Of a DNA stretch of 64,000 bases, positions 51,856 through 60,880 are shown in pieces; the stretch's first letter is position 1, and every line of letters begins with the position of its first letter. Both the position numbers and the translations under genes were made by a program. The stretch covers positions 53,825-117,824 of the forward strand of contig DHJC01000057.1 of the NCBI GenBank assembly GCA_002404155.1. Direction: 5' to 3'. The stretch is from Chloroflexi bacterium UBA4730. GTDB lineage: Bacteria; Chloroflexota; Limnocylindria; P2-11E. The notes beneath the pieces are model-generated. The model was not told the origin of the DNA and did not search any database. It worked only from the letters and a program-made list of their open reading frames with translations.

Positions 51856-53048
51856 GCGTCGCCGTCCGCGCCGAGCACGTCTCCAAGACCTATCGCCTCC
51901 ACCGCGAGCGCCGCCGCACGTTCAAAGAGGTCGCGCTCCGGCAGCTCGTGCCGGCCGAGGACGTCCAGGCGCTGCGCGACGTGACCTTCGCCATCGAGCC
52001 CGGCGAGGCCTTCGGCGTCGTCGGCGCGAATGGGTCGGGGAAGTCGACGCTCCTCAAGCTCATCGCCGGCACGGCGAAGCCGACGACGGGCACGCTCGAG
52101 GTGAACGGCCGGGTCTCCGCGCTCCTTGAGATCGGTGCCGGCTTCCACCCGGACTTCACCGGCCGCGAGAACGCGTATCTCAACGGTTCGCTGCTCGGGC
52201 TCTCGCGCAAGGAGATGCAGCGGCAGATGCCGGCGATCGAGGAGTTCGCCGATATCGGTCGCTTCTTCGACGCGCCGGTGAAGACGTACTCGAGCGGCAT
52301 GTACATGCGGCTCGGGTTCTCGGTCGCGATCCACCTCGACCCGGACGTGCTCCTCGTCGACGAGGTCCTCGCGGTCGGGGACGAGTACTTCCAGCACAAG
52401 TGCTTCGCCCGCATCGCGGAGTTCCGCAAAGCCAACAAGACGATCGTCCTGGTGACGCACGATCTCGGCGCGGTCGCGCGCCTCTGCGATCGTGCCATCT
52501 GGCTGGACCAGGGGCTGGTGAGCGCGTCCGGGTCCGTGCGCGACGTGGTCAACGCCTACCACCAGAAGGTCGGGGAGAAGGAGCAGCGCGAGCGCGCCGC
52601 GCGGGGCGAGATCGGCGGTCGCAAGGGCGACCGCACGATCGAGATCGAGCGCGCGCGGATCCTGGATCAGGATGGGCAGGAGCGAGTGGTGCTCGAGTCC
52701 GGCCGGCCCGCGTCCATCGAGATCGCCTATCGCAATCCGCAGCTCGTGTCTGACGCCGTGTTCGGCGTCTGCATGTACCGCGACGACGGCATCTCGGCGT
52801 ACTGCACGAACACCGCGAGCGACGGCATCGCCGTGCCGCCGAAGGCCGAGGGCGTGGTGCGCTTCGCGATGGAGTCGCTGGCCCTGCTACCGGGCGGGTT
52901 CGACGCCGACGTCGGGATCACCGATCCGCAGGACCGCTACTACGACTACCTCGAGAAGGGCATCACCTTCCGCGTCATCGCCGGACCGCCTGACTGGGGT
53001 CGGGAGATGGGGATGGCGCGGATCCCGCACCGCTGGGAGTGCGAGTGA
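51852..53048 (+). CDS. wzt: O-antigen/polysaccharide export ATPase with C-terminal Wzt domain
   Basis: 398 residues. Walker A is GANGSGKST near residues 57-65. The ABC signature is the degenerate YSSGMYMRLGFS, typical of polysaccharide exporters (LSSG replaced). Walker B is VLLVDEVLAVGD, and the switch His is LVTHDLG. Residues ~245-398 form the beta-sandwich Wzt C-terminal domain, which in characterised systems recognises the modified chain end. The presence of this domain together with methyltransferases on both sides suggests terminator-dependent export as in E. coli O8/O9a. Confidence 0.93.
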   Translation: MSVAVRAEHVSKTYRLHRERRRTFKEVALRQLVPAEDVQALRDVTFAIEPGEAFGVVGANGSGKSTLLKLIAGTAKPTTGTLEVNGRVSALLEIGAGFHPDFTGRENAYLNGSLLGLSRKEMQRQMPAIEEFADIGRFFDAPVKTYSSGMYMRLGFSVAIHLDPDVLLVDEVLAVGDEYFQHKCFARIAEFRKANKTIVLVTHDLGAVARLCDRAIWLDQGLVSASGSVRDVVNAYHQKVGEKEQRERAARGEIGGRKGDRTIEIERARILDQDGQERVVLESGRPASIEIAYRNPQLVSDAVFGVCMYRDDGISAYCTNTASDGIAVPPKAEGVVRFAMESLALLPGGFDADVGITDPQDRYYDYLEKGITFRVIAGPPDWGREMGMARIPHRWECE

Positions 53049-53076
53049 GGGACGCGAGACCAGGCCGCGCGGACGG

Positions 53077-53082
53077 TACGCT
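53077..53082 (+). promoter_or_regulatory. -10 element TACGCT, leaderless type
   Basis: Ends 6 bases before the GTG at 53089, in the 40-base gap after wzt. Suggests an internal promoter for the methyltransferase-glycosyltransferase half of the operon. Confidence 0.4.
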
Positions 53083-53088
53083 CCGGCC

Positions 53089-54183
53089 GTGAACGACCGT
53101 CCGGTCGACCTCGCCGCCATCCAGGCCGAGATCCGCGAGCGGGTCCAGCGCAAGCGCGCGAATGGCGCGTACAGCGACGACGTGCGCGCCGCGCTCGAGC
53201 TGCCACTCCCCGGCGGCCGCGCGCTCTTCAGCGACGAGCTCGGCGATCCGCTGCCGGCCCTGCAGGACACCCTGGCCGAAGAAGCGACGTACGCGGCGAC
53301 GAGCCAGCGACGGTTCGTCGGCGCACCGATCACCATCGGCCGGCGCGTCGTCATCGGCCTCGTGCGCTGGTGGATCGCCGCGATCACGGACCGGCAGGAG
53401 CGCATCAACCAGCTGCTCACGCGCGCGGTCATCGACCTACACGACGCACCGTCGCCGCAGTTCGACGAGCGGCTCGCGCGGCTGGAGCGCGAGTGGCGGG
53501 GCTGGCGCGACGACGAGGTCGCGGCGAGCGTCGAGAGCAAGTTCTTCGCGGCGCGGTTCTCCGGCGACGAGCCGGTGATCCGTCGCCAGTCCGAGGCGTT
53601 CGTCGATCTGTTCGCCCGACGCGAACGGGTGCTCGACCTTGGCAGCGGACGCGGCACGTTCCTCGAGCTGCTGCGCGACACGGGCATCGGCGGCTACGGC
53701 GTCGACCTCGATCCGAAGATGACGGACGAGGTCCGCTCGCGCGGTCTGGACGCGTACACCGGTGACGCGCTCGAGCACCTGCGATCGCTCGAGGACGCGA
53801 GCCTCGATGGCCTCTACTCGCGGCACGTGGCGGAGCACATCCTCCCGGGCGAGCTCGTGGCGGTGCTGCGCGAGTGCCGTCGCGTGCTCAAGCCAGGCTC
53901 GCCCGTCGTGTTCATCACCCCCAACCCCGCGACCCTCACCGTCGGCGCGCACACGTTCTGGCTCGACCCGTCGCATCGCCGCCCGATCCCGCCCGAGCTG
54001 TTCCGGTTCTATCTCGAGGTCGAGGGCTACCTGCGCGTCGAGACCCGCACGTCGGAGCCGAGCGAGACGCGGCTCCGCGAGGACGTTCCCGCCGGACCGA
54101 TCCGCGAGAACGTGCAGCTGCTGAACGCCACGCTGTTCGGCGATCGCGACTATGCGGTCATCGGCTGGACGCCCCAAGCCTGA
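53089..54183 (+). CDS. SAM-dependent methyltransferase with N-terminal helical region
   Basis: 364 residues. Residues 1-165 are helical and charged (IQAEIRERVQRKRANGAYSD, later TDRQERINQLLTRAVIDLHD), resembling the coiled part of WbdD-like or O-antigen cluster methyltransferases. The catalytic part has VLDLGSGRGTFLELL, GVDLDPKMTD, LYSRHVAEHI and CRRVLKPGSPVVFITPNP. HTFWLDPSHRRPIPPELFRF is a conserved block in polysaccharide methyltransferases. It is a candidate chain-terminating enzyme for the Wzt C-terminal domain. No kinase domain is fused. Confidence 0.87.
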   Translation: MNDRPVDLAAIQAEIRERVQRKRANGAYSDDVRAALELPLPGGRALFSDELGDPLPALQDTLAEEATYAATSQRRFVGAPITIGRRVVIGLVRWWIAAITDRQERINQLLTRAVIDLHDAPSPQFDERLARLEREWRGWRDDEVAASVESKFFAARFSGDEPVIRRQSEAFVDLFARRERVLDLGSGRGTFLELLRDTGIGGYGVDLDPKMTDEVRSRGLDAYTGDALEHLRSLEDASLDGLYSRHVAEHILPGELVAVLRECRRVLKPGSPVVFITPNPATLTVGAHTFWLDPSHRRPIPPELFRFYLEVEGYLRVETRTSEPSETRLREDVPAGPIRENVQLLNATLFGDRDYAVIGWTPQA

Positions 54184-54201
54184 AATGAACGTGAACCGGG
54201 C

Positions 54202-55260
54202 GTGACGCGCGTCCACCAGTTCCATCCGGTGCTCGGACCGGGCGATGCGATGAGCAACCACGTGTTCGCCCTCCAGGAGCGGCTGCGCGGCTGGGGCCAC
54301 GACGCCCACGCGTACGCGATCGAGGCGAAGACCGGCGCCCAAGACGTGTTGCCGTATCGCCGGCTGTTCCGCGACGTCGGATCCGACGATCTGGTGCTCC
54401 TGCACTTCTCCATGGGAAACGAGGTCTTCACCCAGCTCGCGAAGCTTCGCGCGCGGAAGGTGCTCGTCTACCACAACGTGACGCCCGCGGAGTTCTTTCG
54501 CGGGATCAACGCCCACGCCGCGACGCACGCGCGCCTCGGCCGCCGGCAGCTCGTCGAGCTCGCACCGGCGATGGACCTCGCGATCGGCGTCTCGGCCTAT
54601 AACCAGCACGAGCTCGACGCGGCCGGATACGCGCGCACCGCCCACGTGCCGATCCTCATCGACTGGCGCCAGTACGACCAGCCACCCGACGATGCGGTCA
54701 TGGCGCGCTGGGACCGGGTGCGGCCGCTGCTCCTGTTCGTCGGCCGCGTGTCGCCGCACAAGCGCCAGGACGACCTCATCCGGATGCTCGCGTACTACCG
54801 CGCGTGCGTCGATCCGAACGCGCGCCTCGTGCTCGTCGGCAGCTACCGCGACCAGCCGCAGTACCACGCACGCCTCGTCGAGCTCGTGAAGGCGCTGCAC
54901 CTCGAGCCCGCGGTCACGTTCGCGGGCGTGGTGTCCACGGCCGAGCTCGTCGCCTACTTCCGGTCCGCGAGCGCGTTCGTGTCGCTCTCGGAGCACGAGG
55001 GGTTCGGCGTGCCGCTGCTGGAGGCGATGCGGTTCGACGTGCCGGTGATCGCCTACGACGCGGCCGCGGTCGGCGAGACCGTCGGTGGTGCGGGCGTCCT
55101 GCTCGCGGACCGCGACCTCGCCCAGGCCGCCGAGGCCGTCGGGCTCGTCCTCGAACGGCGCGAGCTGCGCGAGCAGCTCGTCACGGCCGGGCGGCAGCGC
55201 CTCGAGGCGTTCGACCCGGATCGGGTCGCCGAGCGCACCCGCGAGGTGCTCGGGCTATGA
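54202..55260 (+). CDS. Glycosyltransferase family 4 protein
   Basis: 352-residue retaining GT-B enzyme. The N-terminal acceptor domain begins RVHQFHPVLGPGDAMSNHVF, and a conserved LVYHNVTPAEFFRGIN follows. The C-terminal nucleotide-sugar domain has FVGRVSPHKRQDDLIRMLAY and LSEHEGFGVPLLEAM, the E-x7-E signature of GT4. The GTG start is 18 bases after the upstream stop. The same GDA and YHN-TPA-(Y/F)F motifs occur in the next gene, so they are paralogues. The donor sugar is unknown. Confidence 0.9.
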   Translation: MTRVHQFHPVLGPGDAMSNHVFALQERLRGWGHDAHAYAIEAKTGAQDVLPYRRLFRDVGSDDLVLLHFSMGNEVFTQLAKLRARKVLVYHNVTPAEFFRGINAHAATHARLGRRQLVELAPAMDLAIGVSAYNQHELDAAGYARTAHVPILIDWRQYDQPPDDAVMARWDRVRPLLLFVGRVSPHKRQDDLIRMLAYYRACVDPNARLVLVGSYRDQPQYHARLVELVKALHLEPAVTFAGVVSTAELVAYFRSASAFVSLSEHEGFGVPLLEAMRFDVPVIAYDAAAVGETVGGAGVLLADRDLAQAAEAVGLVLERRELREQLVTAGRQRLEAFDPDRVAERTREVLGL

Positions 55261-57458
55261 GGCTCCAGACCGCGCACCAGTTCGCGCCCACGATCGCGTA
55301 CGGCGACGCCGTCGGAAATGACTGCTTCGAGCTGCAGCGTCTCTACTGGTCGCGCGGGGTGCGGTCCGATCTCTTCGCCGCGGAGGCGAAGCCCGAGGTC
55401 CGTCAGTTCGTGCAGCCGTGGCGCGATCTCGAGAAGCTCCCGACCGACGGCACGTCGCTCCAGGTGCACATCTCGATGGGCAACGACGCGCTCTGGGACG
55501 TCGCGAAGCTGCCGCATCGGAAGACGGTCATCTACCACAACATCACGCCGGCGCAGTACTTCGAAGGACTGAACGAGCACGCCCGCCGCTACTCCGAGAT
55601 CGGCCGCGAGCAGCTCGCGGAGTTCGCGAAGGTCTCGGAGCTCGGCATCGCGGACAGCGACTACAACCGCAAGGAGCTGCTCCGCGTGGGCTTCGCGAAG
55701 ACGGCGGTCGTCCCGATCATCGTCGACTGGTCGGCGTTCGACGTCGAGCCCGATCCGGATGTCCTGCGCGAGCTGTCGGATGAGCGGACCGACATCCTCG
55801 CGGTCGGGCAGATCCTGCCGCAGAAGGCGGTCCACAAGGTCGTCGCGGCGTTCGCCCGCTACCGCGAGAGCGATCCGACGGCACGGCTCTGGCTCGTCGG
55901 CTCGCAGGCGATGTCCGAGGGCTACCTCGCGCAGGTGCGCGACGCCATCCGGACCCATGGCCTGGACGGCGCTGTCACGCTCACCGGCTCGGTCCCGATG
56001 CCGGCGCTCGTCGCGTACTACCAGGGGGCGGCCGCGTTGGTCACGCTCTCGGAGCACGAGGGCTTCTGCGTGCCGCTCCTCGAAGCGATGCGCAGCGGGT
56101 TGCCCGTTGTGGCGAGCGACGCCGGCGCGATCCCCGACACCCTCGGCGACGCGGGGATCCTCCTCTCGGACACCGCACCCGACGTGGTGGCCGCCGCGCT
56201 CGAGCGCGCCGTGCACGACGCGGCGCTCCGCAAGGACCTGATCGCGCGCGGGCGCCGGCACCTCGCGGAGTTCACGCCCGAGGCTGTCGCCGACAAGCTC
56301 GCGCAGGCCTTGGCCCTCGTGGACTGGGAGCTGCCGGCGTACCGGAGCCGCGAGGTCGCGGTCGTGTCGAGCGAGCGGCGCTCCGGTATCCATCATTACG
56401 CGCTTGCGGTGTGCGACGGGCTTCGCGCCGCCGGGCATCGCGCGACCTTCGTGGGGACGAAGCACCTCGACGCCGCGGATCTCGCGACGAAGCTCCGGTA
56501 CATCGCGAAGACCACTGACGCGGTCATCTTCGAGCACGAGGCCGGCATCTTCAGTGACATCCCGTTCGTGCGGGCGCTCGTGCGGCTGCGGCTACGGGGG
56601 ATCCCGGCGGTGCTGTCGGCGCACGAGATCGAACCGGAGAAGTTCCATCATTACCGGAAGCTCTCGCACGCGCTGCACTACCGCCCGAGCTACGCGTGGT
56701 ACCTCGAGTGGCTCCGTGCGCTCTCGGTCGCGCTGCGCATCGGCGTGTGGTTCCTCGCGTACCGCGCGATCCTCGCGCTCATGGGCTGGCTGCCCGCGCG
56801 CATCGTCGTCCACTCGCACCGGTCGAACTTCTGGGTCGGCCTGCTCACGCGCGACGAGCGCAAGCGCGACCTCGTGCCGCTCGTCGTCATGCCGCTCGAG
56901 GACACCGTGCTTCCGGCGAACGCGGAGGAGAAGCGCGCGCTCCGCGCGCGGCTCGGACTGCCCGAGGGCGCGTTCGTGTTCGTCTCGCCGGGCTTCTTCT
57001 TCAAACGCAAGCGCTACATCGAGGTCATCGAGGCCCTCCCCGAGGACGCGGTCCTGGTGCTCTCGGGGACCGAGTCCCAGTGGGAGCGCGGGTACGTCCA
57101 GGAGGTCCAGGACGCCGCCGCCGGGAAGCCGAACGTCGTCATCAACACGGAGTACGAGACGATGGGGCAGTTCGTCGCCGCATCGGACTGCGTGGTCCTC
57201 TTCTACGAGGACGTGTTCCAAAGCGCCGTGGTCACCCAGGCGATCTGGGCCGGGCTGCCATGCATCTTCTCCGACACGCCGGGGTTCCGGCTGTACGAAG
57301 GCGCGGGCCTGGTCGCGCGTGATACCGCGCAGCTCGCGCGGGCGATGCGTGAGATCCGGCAGCCCGAGGTCTATGCGCGGTGCTCCAGTCAGGTCGGCGT
57401 CCTCCGTCGGCTCCTCTCGCCGGAGCGGAACGCGATGCGCTACCTCATCGGCCTCTAG
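55257..57458 (+). CDS. Fused double glycosyltransferase (two GT-B units)
   Basis: 733 residues, twice the usual size. Residues 1-360 are a GT4 paralogue of the upstream gene (YGDAVGNDCFELQRLYW, VIYHNITPAQYFEGLN, VGQILPQKAVHKVVAAF, LSEHEGFCVPLLEAM). Residues ~365-733 form a second GT-B fold starting VAVVSSERRSGIHHYALAVC and ending with FVSPGFFFKRKRYIEVIEAL, then VLFYEDVFQSAVVTQAIWAG. The second unit lacks the E-x7-E motif in standard form, so it belongs to another GT-B family. Fusion suggests two consecutive sugar additions by one protein. Confidence 0.9.
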   Translation: MRLQTAHQFAPTIAYGDAVGNDCFELQRLYWSRGVRSDLFAAEAKPEVRQFVQPWRDLEKLPTDGTSLQVHISMGNDALWDVAKLPHRKTVIYHNITPAQYFEGLNEHARRYSEIGREQLAEFAKVSELGIADSDYNRKELLRVGFAKTAVVPIIVDWSAFDVEPDPDVLRELSDERTDILAVGQILPQKAVHKVVAAFARYRESDPTARLWLVGSQAMSEGYLAQVRDAIRTHGLDGAVTLTGSVPMPALVAYYQGAAALVTLSEHEGFCVPLLEAMRSGLPVVASDAGAIPDTLGDAGILLSDTAPDVVAAALERAVHDAALRKDLIARGRRHLAEFTPEAVADKLAQALALVDWELPAYRSREVAVVSSERRSGIHHYALAVCDGLRAAGHRATFVGTKHLDAADLATKLRYIAKTTDAVIFEHEAGIFSDIPFVRALVRLRLRGIPAVLSAHEIEPEKFHHYRKLSHALHYRPSYAWYLEWLRALSVALRIGVWFLAYRAILALMGWLPARIVVHSHRSNFWVGLLTRDERKRDLVPLVVMPLEDTVLPANAEEKRALRARLGLPEGAFVFVSPGFFFKRKRYIEVIEALPEDAVLVLSGTESQWERGYVQEVQDAAAGKPNVVINTEYETMGQFVAASDCVVLFYEDVFQSAVVTQAIWAGLPCIFSDTPGFRLYEGAGLVARDTAQLARAMREIRQPEVYARCSSQVGVLRRLLSPERNAMRYLIGL

Positions 57459-58628
57459 GTGACCGGCCGGCGGCTGCTGCTGGTCGTCCAGCGCTATGGC
57501 GCGGAGGTGGTTGGCGGCTCCGAGCAGCACGCCCGGCTTGTCGCGCAGCGCCTCGCGCAGCGGCACACCGTGGAGGTCGCGACGACGACCGCGCTCGACT
57601 ACTGGACCTGGGCCCCGTACTACGCGGCGGGCGACGACTTTCTCGACAGCATCCTCGTGCGGCGCTTCGCCGTCGCCGCCGGACGCGATCCGGAGTTCAA
57701 GGCCTTCGAGCACCACGTCCTCGAGGAGGAGCACGACGTCGCCGACGAGCTCGCGTGGCCCCGGCGTCAGGGTCCCGACTGTCCGGAGCTCCTCGAGTTC
57801 CTCCACGCCCGCGGTCGCGAGTACGACGCGATCCTCTTCTACACGTACATCTACGCGCCGACGGCGCTCGGGCTTCCGATCGTCCCGGAGCGCGCGGCGC
57901 TCATCTCGACCGCGCACGACGAATACCCGCTGCGCCTCGCGCCGTACCGCGCGCTCTTCCACCTGCCGCGCGCGATCGGCTACCTCACGCCCGAGGAGCG
58001 CGCGATGGTCCACGCGCGGTTCCACAACGAGCAGGTGCCCGACGAGGTCCTCGGGTACGCGCTCGGCGACGCGCCGGCGGCCGACGTCCACGCCTTTCGC
58101 GCGCGCCACGGCATCGATGGGCCGTACGTCCTCTATCTCGGGCAGGTGAGCGAGGGCAAGGGGTGTGACGAGCTGCTCGTCGAGTGGATCGCGCACCGCG
58201 AGCGCAGCGGCGCCGCCGACACCACGCTCGTGCTCGCGGGCACGGTGCGGATGGAGATCCCCGACCGTCCCGATGTCCGCGCCCTCGGCCGGGTGGCCGA
58301 GGAGGACAAGGCCGGCGCGCTCGCGGGCGCGGTGGCGCTGGTGCAGCCCTCGCGCCTGGAGAGCCTCGGGATCGTGCTATTCGAGGCCTGGCAGTACGGG
58401 ACGCCGGTGCTCGTGCACGCGGCGAACCGCGTGACCGCGGGGCAGACCGCGCGCGCGGGGGCCGGCCGCAGCTACGCGGACACGCGGTTCGGCGCGGCGC
58501 TCGACGCCGTGCGCGCCGAGCGCGATCGGTACGGGGCGGCCGGCCGCGCATACGTGCAGCGCGAGTGCTCGTTCGCGGCGTTCGACGAACGGCTCGAGCG
58601 CCTGGTCGAGGCGACGGTCGATGCGTGA
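57459..58628 (+). CDS. Glycosyltransferase family 4 protein
   Basis: 389 residues, GTG start immediately after the previous stop. LLLVVQRYGAEVVGGSEQHA is a characteristic N-terminus of a GT4 group that has GGSE, then TTTALDYWTWAPYYAAGDDF. The C-terminal domain has YVLYLGQVSEGKGCDELLVE and PSRLESLGIVLFEAW with the two acidic signature residues. It shares the whole architecture with the next gene, which overlaps its end by 8 bases. Confidence 0.9.
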   Translation: MTGRRLLLVVQRYGAEVVGGSEQHARLVAQRLAQRHTVEVATTTALDYWTWAPYYAAGDDFLDSILVRRFAVAAGRDPEFKAFEHHVLEEEHDVADELAWPRRQGPDCPELLEFLHARGREYDAILFYTYIYAPTALGLPIVPERAALISTAHDEYPLRLAPYRALFHLPRAIGYLTPEERAMVHARFHNEQVPDEVLGYALGDAPAADVHAFRARHGIDGPYVLYLGQVSEGKGCDELLVEWIAHRERSGAADTTLVLAGTVRMEIPDRPDVRALGRVAEEDKAGALAGAVALVQPSRLESLGIVLFEAWQYGTPVLVHAANRVTAGQTARAGAGRSYADTRFGAALDAVRAERDRYGAAGRAYVQRECSFAAFDERLERLVEATVDA

Positions 58629-59814
58629 CCGGCCGAGCGTCCTGGTGGTCGTGCAGCGCTACGGCGAGGTGAGCGGCGGCGCGGAGGCGCACGCGCGAGA
58701 GCTCGTGACACACCTGCGGCCGCACGCGGACCTCGCCGTCGCGACCACGACCGCGGCCGACTACTGGACCTGGGAGAACACCTACACCGCGGGCATCGAT
58801 GCCGTTGACGGTGTGCCGGTCCACCGCTTTCCGGTCGAGTCCGGCCGAACGCGCGACTTCCGGCTGCGCGAACACCGCGCGTTCGCGAAGGTCCACCCGC
58901 TCGCGGCGGAGGACGCGTTCGTCCGCGCGCAGGGCCCGGTCGCGCCTGAGCTCCTCGAGCATCTTCGCCGCTACGGCCGGGACTTCGACGCGGTGCTGTT
59001 CTTCACGTACATCTACTACCCGACGGTCTACGGCCTGCCGCTCGTGCCCGAGCGTGCGGTCCTCGTACCGACGGCGCACGACGAGCCCGCGCTGCGGCTG
59101 TCCGTATACCGGCGGCTGTTCCACGCGCCGCGCGCGTTCGCGTTCAACAGCGTCGAGGAGCGCCGGCTCGTGCATCGCACCTTCGCGAACGAGCGGATCC
59201 CGAGCGACATCGTCGGGGTCGGGGTCGACGTGCCCGCGCGGCGCGATGCGTCGCGGTTCCGGGCGCGGTTCGGGATCGAGGGGCCGTACCTCCTCTATCT
59301 CGGGCGGATCGTCGAGAGCAAGGGCTGCGGGACCCTGTTCGACCATTTCCAGCGCTGGCAGCGCACGACCGGCGCGTCGCCGGCGACGCTCGTGCTCGCG
59401 GGCCGCGCCGATCCGGAGATGCCCGTGCCGTCGGACCCGCGCATCCGCCACGTCGGGGGCCTCTCCGACCAGCAGAAGTTCGACGCGCTCGCCGGCGCGA
59501 CCGCGCTCGTCATGCCGAGCCTCCTGGAGTCGCTCTCGATGGTCACGCTCGAGGCCTGGGCCACCGGCCGTCCCGTGATCGTCGATGCGCGCTCGCCCGT
59601 GTTGTCCTCGATGGCCGCCCGCGCGGGCGCCGGCCTCGCCTATCGATCGTGGATGGAGTTCGCGGAGATCGCCGAGCTGCTCATCGCGGATGGTGGGCTC
59701 GGCGACCGGCTCGGGCGCGCGGGCGAGCGGTTCGTGCAGGCCACGTACACGTGGCCGGTCGTGGTGGAGAAGTACCGCGATCTGTTCGCCGAGGTCGCCG
59801 CCCGGAACTCCTAG
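58621..59814 (+). CDS. Glycosyltransferase family 4 protein, paralogue of the preceding gene
   Basis: 397 residues. VLVVVQRYGEVSGGAEAHAR, TTTAADYWTWENTYTAGIDA, VLFFTYIYYPTVYGLPLVPE and LYLGRIVESKGCGTLFDHFQ parallel the previous protein at all motifs. MPSLLESLSMVTLEAWATGR has the E-x7-E signature. Tandem duplication followed by divergence is the simple reading; linkage specificity probably differs. Its TAG stop shares CTAG with the stop of the convergent lipoprotein gene. Confidence 0.9.
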   Translation: MRDRPSVLVVVQRYGEVSGGAEAHARELVTHLRPHADLAVATTTAADYWTWENTYTAGIDAVDGVPVHRFPVESGRTRDFRLREHRAFAKVHPLAAEDAFVRAQGPVAPELLEHLRRYGRDFDAVLFFTYIYYPTVYGLPLVPERAVLVPTAHDEPALRLSVYRRLFHAPRAFAFNSVEERRLVHRTFANERIPSDIVGVGVDVPARRDASRFRARFGIEGPYLLYLGRIVESKGCGTLFDHFQRWQRTTGASPATLVLAGRADPEMPVPSDPRIRHVGGLSDQQKFDALAGATALVMPSLLESLSMVTLEAWATGRPVIVDARSPVLSSMAARAGAGLAYRSWMEFAEIAELLIADGGLGDRLGRAGERFVQATYTWPVVVEKYRDLFAEVAARNS

Positions 59815-60197
59815 GGGACGGTGACGTTGATTGGCGGGCCGCCCGCGGTGACGGTCTGAGTCGCGACGACCGGTCCGTCGGTGCCGTCGAACGCGCCCTT
59901 GATGACGAGCGTGATCGCGAAGCCCGGCAGGAAGCTCGTCGTGAAGTTGCCACTCGCATCGGTCGTGACGGCGCACGGGCCCCCGGTGAGGATCACGCAG
60001 TAGTGCGGGGCCGGCGACCCATTGGCGTGCTGGACCCGGCCGGTGATCGGCGCCTCGTTCGACTGGATCGGGTGGCTCACGACGGGTGGCCAGCCACCGT
60101 CGATGGGGGCGAGGCTCGGCGACGGGCTCGCGGATGGCGTGGAGCAGGTGTTGCCGATCAAGAAGAGGGCAGCGGTAGCCGCCGCAAGACGTCGCAT
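59811..60197 (-). CDS. Small exported protein with Cna-B-like domain
   Basis: 128 residues. MRRLAAATAALFLIGNTCST is a signal peptide with a possible lipid-modified Cys at residue 18, though NTC is a poor lipobox. After a Pro/Ser linker the domain ITGRVQHANGSPAPHYCVIL and VTTDASGNFTTSFLPG resembles carboxypeptidase-regulatory folds with one Cys pair. It is similar in plan to the next gene on the same strand. Function unknown. Confidence 0.68.
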   Translation of the reverse strand: MRRLAAATAALFLIGNTCSTPSASPSPSLAPIDGGWPPVVSHPIQSNEAPITGRVQHANGSPAPHYCVILTGGPCAVTTDASGNFTTSFLPGFAITLVIKGAFDGTDGPVVATQTVTAGGPPINVTVP

Positions 60198-60275
60198 CGG
60201 ACCGCTCGCTATCCCTCGCCGGTTTTTGTCGGGCTGCTTGGTCGAAGTCTAGGTGAGCGATGAAACGAGCACGTT

Positions 60276-60812
60276 CTAGCCGGGAAGCCTGAACGGCGGC
60301 AGGCGGAGCTGCCCGCCCCCGGAGCCGCTGAGGGACTGCCGCCCAACCTCCTGGCCAGCGACCTTGTAGATGAAGTTCCAGTTGATCGGGCCGGCCGGTA
60401 TGTCGGTGAACCACACGCCCTGATCGTCCGTGGCGATGGGGCAGATGCCCTTCTCGAGCACGACGCAGATGCCCTGTGCGGGCGAGCCGTCGGGGTTGAC
60501 GAGGGTGCCGACCACCCGCGTACTGCCCGGGGTGATCGTCGGACCGGGCGTGGGGAAGGGCGTGGTCCCCGGAAGCGGCGTGGCCTCGGCGGTCGGCTCG
60601 GGCGGGGCGCTCACATCGTCGGACGGGAGCGGGACGGGTGCGGGTGCGCCGGACCCGGCGGTGAAGGGCGTCGGACTTGGGGACTCGGCCGCCGGCGATG
60701 CGACCGCCACCGAGGGCACGGCCGGCGATGGCCGTGGCGCTGCGGAGCCCGCGCAAGCCGCCAGCATGACGGCACACCCGACGGCGAGTCCGAAACCGCC
60801 TTTCCTTCGCAT
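60276..60812 (-). CDS. Lipoprotein with Cna-B-like domain
   Basis: 178 residues from MRRKGGFGLAVGCAVMLAAC, a good lipoprotein signal (lipobox LAAC). An ATG six codons upstream is also in frame. A ~75-residue Pro/Ala/Thr linker is followed by VVGTLVNPDGSPAQGICVVL and IATDDQGVWFTDIPAG, the same domain type as the previous protein. The linker length suggests reaching through a thick wall or surface layer. Function unknown. Confidence 0.7.
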   Translation of the reverse strand: MRRKGGFGLAVGCAVMLAACAGSAAPRPSPAVPSVAVASPAAESPSPTPFTAGSGAPAPVPLPSDDVSAPPEPTAEATPLPGTTPFPTPGPTITPGSTRVVGTLVNPDGSPAQGICVVLEKGICPIATDDQGVWFTDIPAGPINWNFIYKVAGQEVGRQSLSGSGGGQLRLPPFRLPG

Positions 60813-60868
60813 GCACTCATGTTCGGGCATTAGACGGAGTCACCGGTCGCCCGGCCGCCCCCCCCACC

Positions 60869-60874
60869 TAGAGT
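60869..60874 (+). promoter_or_regulatory. -10 element TAGAGT, leaderless type
   Basis: Ends 6 bases before the GTG at 60881. This supports 60881 over the in-frame GTG at 60875, which directly abuts the hexamer. Confidence 0.45.
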
Positions 60875-60880
60875 GTGGCT

